From an uncultured Oscillospiraceae bacterium (lineage in GTDB: Bacteria > Bacillota > Clostridia > Oscillospirales > Oscillospiraceae), in the NCBI GenBank assembly GCA_905234575.1, contig CAJOIG010000043.1, positions 1 to 10,511 of the forward strand: a stretch of DNA of 10,511 nt. Reading direction: 5' to 3'. The position numbers and the translations under genes were made by a program. Numbering within the stretch: the stretch's first letter is position 1; each line of letters starts with the position of its first letter. The notes under the pieces are model-generated. The model was given only the letters and a program-made list of their open reading frames with translations, did not search any database and had not been told where the DNA came from. Shown in pieces: positions 1-6,436 of this stretch.

Positions 1-309
1 TGCTGCCTCGGGAAGGGCGTGGTGATTCCGTTCATGGACCGGGGAACGATCTACGACCGCGAGCTCTATTCTCTGCTGGGTCGTCTGGCCGATGAGAACG
101 GAATCCCCTGGCAGACCAAGACCCGCGTGGCCGGCGGCACGGATGCCTCGGCCATCCAGCGCAGCCTGGGCGGCGTGCGGGCCGCGGCGGTATCCGTTGC
201 AGTTCGGAACATCCATTCGCCCGCCAGTATCGCGAAGCAGAGCGAATGCGAGGACCAGCTCCGTCTGGCCCGGCTGTTCCTGGAGGAAATGGCGCGCACC
301 AGCGAATAA
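1..309 (+). CDS. M42-family metallopeptidase (aminopeptidase/endoglucanase-like), C-terminal part only
   Basis: The frame is open from base 1 and gives the last 102 residues before a TAA stop; the start lies outside the window. Seen: a MDRGTIYD segment (residues 12-19 of the visible part), GGTDASAIQ (45-53), and a VRNIHSP segment (68-74) whose His72 corresponds to the C-terminal metal-ligand histidine of the family. Known of the family: M42 enzymes are cytosolic, co-catalytic di-metal aminopeptidases that form large tetrahedral dodecamers and trim peptides; some members were historically labelled endoglucanases. The upstream catalytic Glu pair and the other metal ligands are off the window, so substrate class cannot be judged. 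It ends 43 bases before yunB on the same strand with no clear terminator between, so the two may be co-transcribed. Family assignment is firm; the exact subfamily is not. Confidence 0.88.
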   Translation, partial: CCLGKGVVIPFMDRGTIYDRELYSLLGRLADENGIPWQTKTRVAGGTDASAIQRSLGGVRAAAVSVAVRNIHSPASIAKQSECEDQLRLARLFLEEMARTSE

Positions 310-340
310 ACGAGCTTTTTGCGGCATAGCCTGCTCCTGA

Positions 341-346
341 GGAGGG
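341..346 (+). promoter_or_regulatory. Ribosome binding site of yunB
   Basis: GGAGGG lies 6 bases upstream of GTG at 353 and decides that start. It sits in the loop side of a small possible hairpin (GCTCC 333-337 with GGAGC 345-349), too short to call regulatory. Confidence 0.75.
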
Positions 347-352
347 AGCGCT

Positions 353-1024
353 GTGCCGAAGCATCACAGAACCCATTTTGCGGCGGACGCGTCCGTGGTC
401 CGTGCCAGACGCCGTGCGGCGATCCTGCTGCTCGCGGCGCTCCTTGCCGCGGGGATGACCGCCGGAGCCCTGGCCTTCCGCACCCTGGTGACGGAGCTTG
501 CCGTCTCGAACGCGCAGGACGCCGTCATCCTGGCGGTGAACACCATCGTGAAGGAGATCATGACGGAGGAGGGCTTTGACGCCGCGAGCCTCGTAAATTT
601 GGAGCGCGGCGCTGACGGGAGCATCGTCGCCGTGAGCACGAACATCGCCGCGGTGAACACCCTGGCGGCGCGGGTGCTCGAGCGCGCCGTCGCGCGGACG
701 GAGGACCGGTATATCACCGTTTCCATCCCGCTTGGAAATATGACGGGCAGCACGATCCTTGCCGGCAAGGGTCCCGCCATTCCCGTGCAGGTGCTGATGC
801 TCTCCTCCAGCGTGGCGGGCTTCCGCAGCGAGATGAGCACGGCGGGCATCAACCAAACCCGGCATCAAATCCTGCTGGACCTGACTGTGCAGATCTCCCT
901 GCTCATGCCCTGGCGGACCGTGGGGACCTCGGTGGATACGGAGATCCTGGTCTCGGAGACCGTCATCGTCGGCGCTGTGCCGGAGAGCTATTGGAACTGG
1001 TCGAACGCGAACACAGGAGGATGA
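353..1024 (+). CDS. yunB: Sporulation protein YunB
   Basis: 223 residues from a GTG start with a well-placed SD. Residues about 22-42 form one hydrophobic membrane anchor after a short basic N-terminus (RARRRAA), predicting a single-pass protein with most of its chain outside the cytoplasm. The C-terminal part carries the family hallmark: GINQTRHQ (165-172), LLMPWR (183-188), then a VDTEILVSETVIVG segment. Known of the family: B. subtilis yunB is a SigE-dependent sporulation gene of unknown biochemical role. Length fits the family (roughly 220-250 aa). The TGA stop (1022-1024) overlaps an ATG at 1021 and lies 2 bases before the preferred ligA start, so yunB and ligA look translationally coupled; a sporulation gene in front of a housekeeping ligase is a notable pairing. 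Confidence 0.9.
   Translation: MPKHHRTHFAADASVVRARRRAAILLLAALLAAGMTAGALAFRTLVTELAVSNAQDAVILAVNTIVKEIMTEEGFDAASLVNLERGADGSIVAVSTNIAAVNTLAARVLERAVARTEDRYITVSIPLGNMTGSTILAGKGPAIPVQVLMLSSSVAGFRSEMSTAGINQTRHQILLDLTVQISLLMPWRTVGTSVDTEILVSETVIVGAVPESYWNWSNANTGG
1015..1020 (+). promoter_or_regulatory. Ribosome binding site that decides the ligA start
   Basis: A perfect AGGAGG abuts the ATG at 1021 with no spacer, which is not usable, but sits 6 bases before TTG at 1027, which is near-ideal. It lies within the last codons of yunB. Confidence 0.7.
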
Positions 1025-1026
1025 AC

Positions 1027-3000
1027 TTGGAACACACGATCGAAAGCTACAATGCGCTGGTGGAGCGGCTTCTGGCTCTGTCCGTCGCGTACTACGACAA
1101 TGACGCGCCCCTCGTCTCGGACTTCGAGTACGACCGCATGAACAACGAGCTAAAGCGGATGGAGGCGGAGCATCCGGAGTGGATCCGCCCGGATTCCCCG
1201 ACCCAGCATGTGGGCGGGCATGTGAGCGAGGCGTTTTCTCCGGTCCGGCATGAGGTGCCGCTGGAGAGTCTCGCGGACGTCTTTTCCTTTGAGGAGGTCG
1301 CGGCCTTTGTCGGGCGGATGGACGAGGCCGTCACCGCGCCGCACGACTATGTGACCGAGCCGAAGATCGACGGTCTTTCCGTGGCGGTGGAATACCGGCA
1401 GGGGCGGTTTTTCCGCGGAGCGACCCGCGGCAACGGCGAGGTGGGGGAGGACGTCACCGAAAACCTCCGCACCGTCCGCAGTCTGCCGAAGACGCTGCAT
1501 AACGCTCCGGCCCGCCTGATCGTCCGCGGCGAGGTGTATATGTCGCACGAGGTGTTTGGGGAGATCAACGCCCAGCGGGAGATCACGGGGGAAGCGCCTC
1601 TTGCCAATCCCCGCAACGCCGCCGCGGGCAGCCTCCGTCAGCAGGATCCGGCCGTCTGCGCCCAGCGGAAGCTGGACGTGGTGTTCTTCAATATCCAGCT
1701 TGCCGAGGGGACGAGCTATACGAACCACTTTGAGACTCTTGAAGCGATGGCGGCGATGGGGCTTCCCGTCGTGCCGCATACGCTCTGCCGGACCCCGCAG
1801 GATTGCACGGACACCATCGACCGAATCGGCGAGGGCCGGGAGGATTACGCCTACGACATCGACGGCGCCGTGGTGAAGCTGAACGACCTGGCCCAGCGGG
1901 AGACCCTTGGCAGTACGGCAAAGTATCCCCGCTGGGCGGTAGCGTACAAGTATCCGCCGGAGAAGAAGCCGAGCCGCGTCGTGGACATCCTTGTGCAGGT
2001 GGGCCGCACCGGCGTCCTCACGCCGAAGGCCGTCATCAAGCCCATTCGCCTCGCGGGCACGACCGTCACGAACGCGACGCTGCACAACCAGGACTTCATC
2101 GAAAATCTCGGCGTGAACATCGGGGATACGGTCCTGGTCCAGAAGGCGGGAGAGATCATCCCGGAGGTCCTGCAGGTCGTCACGAAGGACAGCGAGGGCT
2201 TCTTCCGTCTGCCGGCGTTCTGTCCCGCGTGCGGCGCGCCCGTGGAGCGGGATGAGGACGGCGCGGCCATCCGCTGCACCGGCGCGGAGTGCCCCGCCCA
2301 GCGGCTTCGGAACATCGTCCACTTTGCCTCCAAGGAGGCCATGGACATCGACGGTCTCGGCCCGGCGGCCGCGCAGGCGCTGGATAAGCTGGGACTTCTG
2401 AACACGCCCGCGGAGTTGTATTCCCTGGACGCTCAATCCGTCGCCATGGCGGAGCGCATGGGGCCGAGATCCGCGGAAAATCTCATAAACGCCATCGAAC
2501 GCAGCAAATCCCAGGGCCTCGCCCGGCTCCTGTGTGCGTTCGGGATCCGGCAGGTGGGAGCGAAGGCCGCGAGGGTCTTGGCCCGCCGGTACGCGACGCT
2601 GGACGACCTCATGGCTGCCACAGAGGAGGAGCTTACCTCCATCGACGACATCGGGCCGATCACCGCGCATTATATCGTCGAGTGGCTGCAGAGCGAGCAG
2701 AGCCGTCACCAGATCGAGCTGCTGCGGGCGGCAGGCGTCTCGTTTGAGAGCCGGGAGGAGGTGGCCGACAGCCGCTTCGCCGGCAAGACCTTCGTGCTGA
2801 CGGGCACGCTGGAGAGCTTTACCCGTGCGGAGGCGGAGGCGCTGATCGAGCGCTTCGGCGGCAAGGCGTCTGGCTCCGTCTCGAAGAAAACGAGCTATGT
2901 GCTGGCCGGCGCGAACCCCGGCTCCAAGCTCACCAAGGCCGAAACGCTCGGTATCCCCATCCTCTCGGAGGAGGACTTCCGCGCTTTGACGGCAGAATAA
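1027..3000 (+). CDS. ligA: NAD-dependent DNA ligase LigA
   Basis: Seals nicks in duplex DNA during replication and repair, using NAD+ through an enzyme-AMP intermediate. From TTG 1027 it is 657 residues, typical for LigA (about 650-680). Domain order is complete: Ia helical NAD+-binding region (1 to about 65); adenylation domain with the KIDG motif (Lys113 is the AMP acceptor), RGEVYM, YDIDGAVVK and WAVAYKYPP; OB fold; four-Cys zinc finger (Cys399, 402, 417, 422); helix-hairpin-helix repeats (about 430-580); and a C-terminal BRCT domain containing VLTGTLESF. TTG 1027 is preferred because AGGAGG at 1015-1020 is 6 bases away; ATG 1021 would add two residues and put the lysine at 115, as in E. 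coli numbering, but has zero SD spacing. No key residue is missing. Confidence 0.97.
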   Translation: MEHTIESYNALVERLLALSVAYYDNDAPLVSDFEYDRMNNELKRMEAEHPEWIRPDSPTQHVGGHVSEAFSPVRHEVPLESLADVFSFEEVAAFVGRMDEAVTAPHDYVTEPKIDGLSVAVEYRQGRFFRGATRGNGEVGEDVTENLRTVRSLPKTLHNAPARLIVRGEVYMSHEVFGEINAQREITGEAPLANPRNAAAGSLRQQDPAVCAQRKLDVVFFNIQLAEGTSYTNHFETLEAMAAMGLPVVPHTLCRTPQDCTDTIDRIGEGREDYAYDIDGAVVKLNDLAQRETLGSTAKYPRWAVAYKYPPEKKPSRVVDILVQVGRTGVLTPKAVIKPIRLAGTTVTNATLHNQDFIENLGVNIGDTVLVQKAGEIIPEVLQVVTKDSEGFFRLPAFCPACGAPVERDEDGAAIRCTGAECPAQRLRNIVHFASKEAMDIDGLGPAAAQALDKLGLLNTPAELYSLDAQSVAMAERMGPRSAENLINAIERSKSQGLARLLCAFGIRQVGAKAARVLARRYATLDDLMAATEEELTSIDDIGPITAHYIVEWLQSEQSRHQIELLRAAGVSFESREEVADSRFAGKTFVLTGTLESFTRAEAEALIERFGGKASGSVSKKTSYVLAGANPGSKLTKAETLGIPILSEEDFRALTAE

Positions 3001-3014
3001 TCGAAATAATAATG

Positions 3015-3046
3015 AGCCTGCGGCCAAGTTACCGCAGGCTTTTCTA
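3015..3046 (+). terminator. Rho-independent terminator after ligA, probably bidirectional
   Basis: AGCCTGCGG (3015-3023) pairs perfectly with CCGCAGGCT (3032-3040) around an 8-base loop, followed by TTTTCTATT. It begins 14 bases after the ligA stop. On the minus strand the same hairpin starts 6 bases after the cotJC stop and is followed by a partly T-rich tail (CATTATTATTT), so it likely serves both convergent operons. Confidence 0.88.
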
Positions 3047-3643
3047 TTACCGGTCGAACGCCGGATTTACGGCGTAGACGTTCCGCTGATCCATACGGTC
3101 CGTCGCCAGCCGCAGCGCCTCGCCGAAGCGCTGGAAGTGCACGACCTCGCGCTCCCGCAGGAAGCGGATGACGTCGATGACGTCCGGGTCGTCGGCCAGA
3201 CGCAGGATGTTATCGTAGGTCACGCGAGCCTTCTGCTCCGCGCCCATGTCCTCCGTCAGATCCGCGATTACGTCGCCCTTGACGGCGATGGTAGCCGCAT
3301 TCCACGGCCATCCGGCCGCCGCCTGGAGATAGACGCCCGCGGTGTGATCGACGAAGTAATCCTCCATCCCTGCGGCCTTGACCTCCTCGACGGTCATGTT
3401 CCTCGTAAGCTGATGGACGATCGCCGCGACCATTTCCAGGTGCCCCAATTCCTCTGTTCCGATGTCCGTCAGGACCGTTTTCAGCTCCGGGTAGGGCATG
3501 GAATACCGCTGGCTGAGATAGCGCATGGAAGCGCCGAGTTCGCCATCGGGACCCCCGTATTGACTGATTATAAATTTTGCCAGCCGAGGGTTCGGGTTTT
3601 TGATCCTAACAGGATACTGCAATTTCTTTTCATAAATGAACAT
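3047..3643 (-). CDS. cotJC: Spore coat protein CotJC, manganese-catalase family
   Basis: 198 residues beginning MFIYEKKLQYPV, a typical CotJC opening. The di-metal ligand set of manganese catalases is complete by eye: Glu35, Glu65-x-x-His68 (in TEELGH), Glu136 (in GAEQKAR) and Glu166-x-x-His169 (in EREVVH). Known of the family: non-haem manganese catalases disproportionate H2O2; CotJC is a coat or outer-layer component made in the mother cell. Retention of all ligands suggests real catalase capacity, but activity is inferred. Start choice: ATG 3643 has GGAGGG at 3652-3657 with an 8-base spacer; the frame stays open upstream to 3676, but that part overlaps cotJAB and has no better signal. The start overlaps the upstream stop (TGATG, one shared base), indicating translational coupling. 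Confidence 0.95.
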   Translation of the reverse strand: MFIYEKKLQYPVRIKNPNPRLAKFIISQYGGPDGELGASMRYLSQRYSMPYPELKTVLTDIGTEELGHLEMVAAIVHQLTRNMTVEEVKAAGMEDYFVDHTAGVYLQAAAGWPWNAATIAVKGDVIADLTEDMGAEQKARVTYDNILRLADDPDVIDVIRFLREREVVHFQRFGEALRLATDRMDQRNVYAVNPAFDR

Positions 3644-4089
3644 CAGCCGTTCCCTCCATTGGCGAGATATTCCCACGGCCAGGGTTCATCGGGCCAAACC
3701 CAGCTGTCAAACATCGCGGTCTGGGCGCGCGTGATCGGTCCGTACTGCTTGGCGTAGCGGCGTCGGCCCTCCTCCGCCAGCTCCTTGAAGCATTTCCAGG
3801 TCTCGAACGCCTCCTTGTCGTCCGCGTGGGTGTCGAGATACAGCGCGAGCTCCTGGGTGACGAAGTCAAGCGCCATCAGCTCATACAGCGGCACGTTTTC
3901 CAATGTCCCCGCCGCGACATAGTCCATAAAGGGAAGGTCCAGACCGGGAAACAGGGTCCCCTTCACCAGGGCCTCGTTCTTGTCATAGGCCGGTTCGGCG
4001 CCCTGCTGCATCGGGATCGTGCCGAGCGCCAGCGGCGCGCAGGACGGCAGCGGTCCTTCTTTGTAGTTGCATTGATCTTTGCTTGCCAA
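3643..4089 (-). CDS. CotJA-CotJB fusion spore coat protein
   Basis: One uninterrupted frame of 148 residues contains both small CotJ proteins that are normally separate. Residues about 14-54 match CotJA (a PSCAPLALGTIPMQ segment, then EALVKGTLFPGLDLPF). Residues about 60-141 match CotJB (LALYLDTHADDKEAF at 81-95, QYGPIT at 115-120, and a DEPWPWEYL tail). Known of the family: CotJA and CotJB are small coat proteins that assemble with CotJC. The only internal ATG at the junction (3927, Met55) has no SD, so separate translation of CotJB looks unlikely. Preferred start is TTG 4089, with AGGGGG 7 bases upstream; ATG 4113 would add eight residues but lies in the loop of the pfk terminator with no SD. 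An alternative is that an internal start still yields free CotJB. Its stop overlaps the cotJC start by one base. Confidence 0.85.
   Translation of the reverse strand: MASKDQCNYKEGPLPSCAPLALGTIPMQQGAEPAYDKNEALVKGTLFPGLDLPFMDYVAAGTLENVPLYELMALDFVTQELALYLDTHADDKEAFETWKCFKELAEEGRRRYAKQYGPITRAQTAMFDSWVWPDEPWPWEYLANGGNG
3652..3657 (-). promoter_or_regulatory. Ribosome binding site of cotJC, inside the end of cotJAB
   Basis: GGAGGG on the minus strand encodes two glycines at the end of the upstream protein and sits 8 bases before ATG 3643. It supports the shorter start and coupled translation. Confidence 0.75.
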
Positions 4090-4092
4090 AAG

Positions 4093-4132
4093 AAATCCCC
4101 CTTTGCACGCCATTCTATGCAAAGGGGGATTT
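4093..4132 (-). terminator. Terminator of the phosphofructokinase gene, overlapping the cotJAB ribosome binding site
   Basis: A perfect 15-bp inverted repeat: AAATCCCCCTTTGCA at 4093-4107 and TGCAAAGGGGGATTT at 4118-4132, with a 10-base loop. Read on the minus strand it begins 16 bases after the pfk stop and is followed directly by CTTTT, giving an ATTTCTTTT run at the 3' side of the stem. Its descending arm contains the AGGGGG that serves TTG 4089. The plus strand has no comparable T-tract and no gene. Confidence 0.85.
4112..4119 (-). promoter_or_regulatory. Possible SigE-like -10 element for cotJAB, in the terminator loop
   Basis: Minus-strand CATAGAAT differs at one base from the SigE -10 consensus CATACAAT and would start transcription just ahead of the AGGGGG. 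The -35 region at the expected 13-15 bp spacing (around GTAACAACC) is a poor match, so this is tentative. B. subtilis cotJ is known to be SigE-dependent. Confidence 0.3.
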
Positions 4133-4148
4133 GGGTTGTTACGGCAGC

Positions 4149-5387
4149 TTACGCCTTGACCTTCCGCAGGTGGGCGTAGCGGGGGAGGGAGCTGACGGTC
4201 GGACGTTCCGGCGTGCCCTGGATGAGGGGAAGCGCATAGTCGATGAAATCGTCCGTTACGAAGTTGCCGTCGGGTGTGATCCACTCGAGGGGGACCTTCT
4301 TCTCGGCGTTTGCGACGGCGCCGAGGGGGATGAGCTTTGTCCGGCACATGTAGTCGCCGCCGACGTTCCGGCGCTCGAAGGCGACCATCTTGCCCGTCTC
4401 GCCCGCGACAGCGCTCTCCACGGCGACGCGTCCGGCCATCTCCGCCTCCTCCACGTCGACGCGGGAGGCCAGATGCGCTCCGCAGCGCTGCAGAAGGCTC
4501 AGCTCGATGGCGCGGGTCTTGACGTTCAGACGCGCTTTGACGGCGTCCGCGAGACGCGCGGCCAGACCGCCGAGCTGGGCGTGGCCGAAGCCGTCCGTCG
4601 CGCTGGCCTTCGCCTCGGAAACGAAGGTGCCGTCCGCGAAATGCACGCCCTCGGACACGGCGACGAGGCAGTTGCCCTTGGTCTTGAAGACGCGCTCCAC
4701 GTCCGCAAGGAATTTATCCATGTCAAAGTCGAGCTCGGGGAGATAAATAAGGTCGGGACCGGCGCCGAAGCGGGTGCCGATGGCGGTGGAGGCGGCGAGC
4801 CAGCCCGCGTGACGGCCCATGATCTCCATGATCGTCACCTGGCCGGTGGGGTAGACGCGGCTGTCGCAGGAGACCTCCATGCAGCTCGTGGCGATGTATT
4901 TCGCGGCGGAGGCGAAGCCGGGGCAGTGGTCCGTCTCGATGAGGTCGTTGTCGATGGTCTTGGGGATGCCCATGACCCGGCACTCCCAGCCGGACTTCTC
5001 CATGAAGCGGCTGATCTTGCTGCAGGTGTCCATGGAGTCGTTGCCGCCGTTATAGAAGAAGTAGCGGACGTTGTGCTTTTTGAAGACCTCCAGGATGGTC
5101 TTGTAGTCCGTGTCATCCACATCGGGGTCCGCGAGTTTGTAGCGGCAGGAACCGAGCTCGGAGGAGGGAGTGTTTTTCAGAAGTTTGAGCTCCTCAGGGT
5201 CCTCCTTGCTCATATCGTAGAGCGTGTCGCTCAGGACGCCGGTGATTCCGTGGTCGGCGCCGAGGACCTGGGTGATCTCCTCCGCGGCCAGGGCGGCGGC
5301 GATGGCGCCGTAGGCGCTGGCGTTGATGACTGACGTGGGACCGCCGGACTGACCGATGATGCACGCGCCGATAAGTTTCTCCGACAT
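4149..5387 (-). CDS. pfp: 6-phosphofructokinase, PPi-dependent type
   Basis: Phosphorylates fructose 6-phosphate to fructose 1,6-bisphosphate in the cytosol. 412 residues, longer than the roughly 320-aa ATP-type bacterial PfkA and in the range of PPi-type enzymes. Seen: GGPT near the N-terminus (15-18), GGNDS (114-118), PKTIDND (142-148), MGRHAGW (190-196), IYLPE (214-218). Known of the family: ATP enzymes have GGDGS and PGTIDND; Asp in place of the second Gly, together with Lys in PKTIDND, marks PPi use. Here both marks are present (Asp117, Lys143), while the residue equal to Asp103 of E. coli PfkA is Asn116. A reversible PPi enzyme would also serve gluconeogenesis. SD GGAGG (5398-5402) lies 10 bases before ATG. 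It is divergent from the aldolase gene. Confidence is high for the family, moderate for the phosphate donor. Confidence 0.9.
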   Translation of the reverse strand: MSEKLIGACIIGQSGGPTSVINASAYGAIAAALAAEEITQVLGADHGITGVLSDTLYDMSKEDPEELKLLKNTPSSELGSCRYKLADPDVDDTDYKTILEVFKKHNVRYFFYNGGNDSMDTCSKISRFMEKSGWECRVMGIPKTIDNDLIETDHCPGFASAAKYIATSCMEVSCDSRVYPTGQVTIMEIMGRHAGWLAASTAIGTRFGAGPDLIYLPELDFDMDKFLADVERVFKTKGNCLVAVSEGVHFADGTFVSEAKASATDGFGHAQLGGLAARLADAVKARLNVKTRAIELSLLQRCGAHLASRVDVEEAEMAGRVAVESAVAGETGKMVAFERRNVGGDYMCRTKLIPLGAVANAEKKVPLEWITPDGNFVTDDFIDYALPLIQGTPERPTVSSLPRYAHLRKVKA

Positions 5388-5419
5388 TGTGATTTTTCCT
5401 CCATTTAGTAATGTTTTGG

Positions 5420-5448
5420 TTGATTATAGCATGAAATTGAGTTAAAAT
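5420..5448 (+). promoter_or_regulatory. SigA-type promoter of the aldolase gene
   Basis: TTGATT (5420-5425) and TAAAAT (5443-5448) are separated by exactly 17 bp in an AT-rich stretch. Predicted start is near 5455, giving a leader of about 43 bases before ATG 5498. Confidence 0.65.
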
Positions 5449-5449
5449 A
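5423..5449 (-). promoter_or_regulatory. Promoter of the phosphofructokinase gene
   Basis: On the minus strand a perfect TATAAT (5428-5423) lies 17 bp from a weak -35 TTTATT (about 5451-5446). Predicted start is near 5416, giving a leader of about 29 bases with GGAGG at 5402-5398. The -10 overlaps the opposing promoter's -35. Confidence 0.6.
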
Positions 5450-5480
5450 AAGACCAATAAAGAAAAAACAACATTTTTTC

Positions 5481-5487
5481 AAAGGAG
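5481..5487 (+). promoter_or_regulatory. Ribosome binding site of the aldolase gene
   Basis: AAAGGAG, 10 bases upstream of ATG 5498. Confidence 0.7.
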
Positions 5488-5497
5488 TATATACACC

Positions 5498-6433
5498 ATG
5501 CCTATCGTATCGACAAAGGAAATGTTTCAGAAGGCCTATGACGGCGGCTATGCCATCGGCGCTTTCAACGTAAACAACATGGAGATCGTGCAGGGCATCA
5601 CCGAGGCGGCGGCGGAGGTCAATTCTCCGCTGATCCTTCAGGTGTCCGCCGGCGCCCGGAAGTACGCCAAGCACGTTTACCTTCTGAAGCTCGTGGAGGC
5701 CGCGGTGGAGGATACCGGCCTTCCCATCGCGCTGCACCTCGACCACGGCGCGGACTTCGAGATCTGCAAGAGCTGCATCGACGGCGGCTTCACCTCCGTC
5801 ATGATCGACGCCTCCTCCAAGTCCTTTGAGGACAACATCGCGCTGACGAAGAAGGTCGTGGAGTATGCCCACGATCACGGCGTCGTCGTGGAGGCCGAGC
5901 TCGGTACCCTCGCCGGCGTGGAGGACGAGGTCAAGGTCTCCGCCGAGGATTCCAGCTACACCCGTCCCGATGACGTGGAGGAGTTCGTCTCCCGCACGGG
6001 CTGCGACTCTCTCGCCATCGCCATCGGCACGAGCCACGGCGCATACAAGTTCAAGCCCGGCACGAAGCCCCAGCTCCGCTTCGACATCCTGGAGGAGGTC
6101 AGCAAGCGCCTGCCCGGGTTCCCCATTGTGCTTCACGGCGCGTCCAGCGTCATCCCCAAGTACGTGGACATCATCAACGCCAATGGCGGCGCTCTGGTGG
6201 ACGCCATCGGCGTGCCCGAGGATATGCTCCGCAAGGCGGCGTCCATGGCCGTCTGCAAGATCAACATCGACTCGGACCTGCGCCTTGCCATGACCGCCGG
6301 CATCCGCCAGCACTTCAACGAGCATCCCGAGCACTTCGATCCTCGTCAGTATCTGACGGTCGGCCGGGATTATATCCGCGAGCTCGTCAAGGCCAAGATC
6401 GTGAACGTTCTCGGCAGCGACGGGAAAGCCTGA
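5498..6433 (+). CDS. fba: Class II fructose-1,6-bisphosphate aldolase
   Basis: Reversibly cleaves fructose 1,6-bisphosphate to dihydroxyacetone phosphate and glyceraldehyde 3-phosphate with a zinc cofactor. 311 residues, the usual size for the class IIB group of Gram-positives (about 285-310). Seen: LHLDHG (79-84) with catalytic Asp82 and zinc ligand His83; EAELGTLAG (132-140); AIAIGTSHGAYKF (173-185) with zinc ligand His180; LHGASS (212-217) with zinc ligand His213; and KINIDSD (254-260), the phosphate/substrate-binding stretch. No key residue is missing. It is transcribed divergently from the phosphofructokinase gene, so the two genes of consecutive glycolytic steps share a 110-base regulatory region. 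The next gene starts 3 bases after the stop on the same strand. The family also contains tagatose-bisphosphate aldolases, but the context favours fructose bisphosphate. Confidence 0.96.
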   Translation: MPIVSTKEMFQKAYDGGYAIGAFNVNNMEIVQGITEAAAEVNSPLILQVSAGARKYAKHVYLLKLVEAAVEDTGLPIALHLDHGADFEICKSCIDGGFTSVMIDASSKSFEDNIALTKKVVEYAHDHGVVVEAELGTLAGVEDEVKVSAEDSSYTRPDDVEEFVSRTGCDSLAIAIGTSHGAYKFKPGTKPQLRFDILEEVSKRLPGFPIVLHGASSVIPKYVDIINANGGALVDAIGVPEDMLRKAASMAVCKINIDSDLRLAMTAGIRQHFNEHPEHFDPRQYLTVGRDYIRELVKAKIVNVLGSDGKA

Positions 6434-6436
6434 TCC

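Noticed and set aside
1150..3027. Minus-strand open frame of 625 codons opposite ligA
   Set aside because: It mirrors a well-identified gene in GC-rich DNA, its protein is a low-complexity mix rich in Arg, Gly and His with no recognisable motif, and it has no SD. Antisense frames this long are common at such base composition.
4090..4347. Upstream extension of the CotJA-CotJB frame into the phosphofructokinase gene
   Set aside because: The frame stays open but crosses the pfk stop and terminator, and its residues are Arg/Pro-rich without CotJA similarity; the SD supports TTG 4089.
4083..5333. Plus-strand open frame of 416 codons opposite the phosphofructokinase gene
   Set aside because: It lies antisense to a gene with full catalytic motifs, starts inside a terminator hairpin, and has no SD and no known domain.
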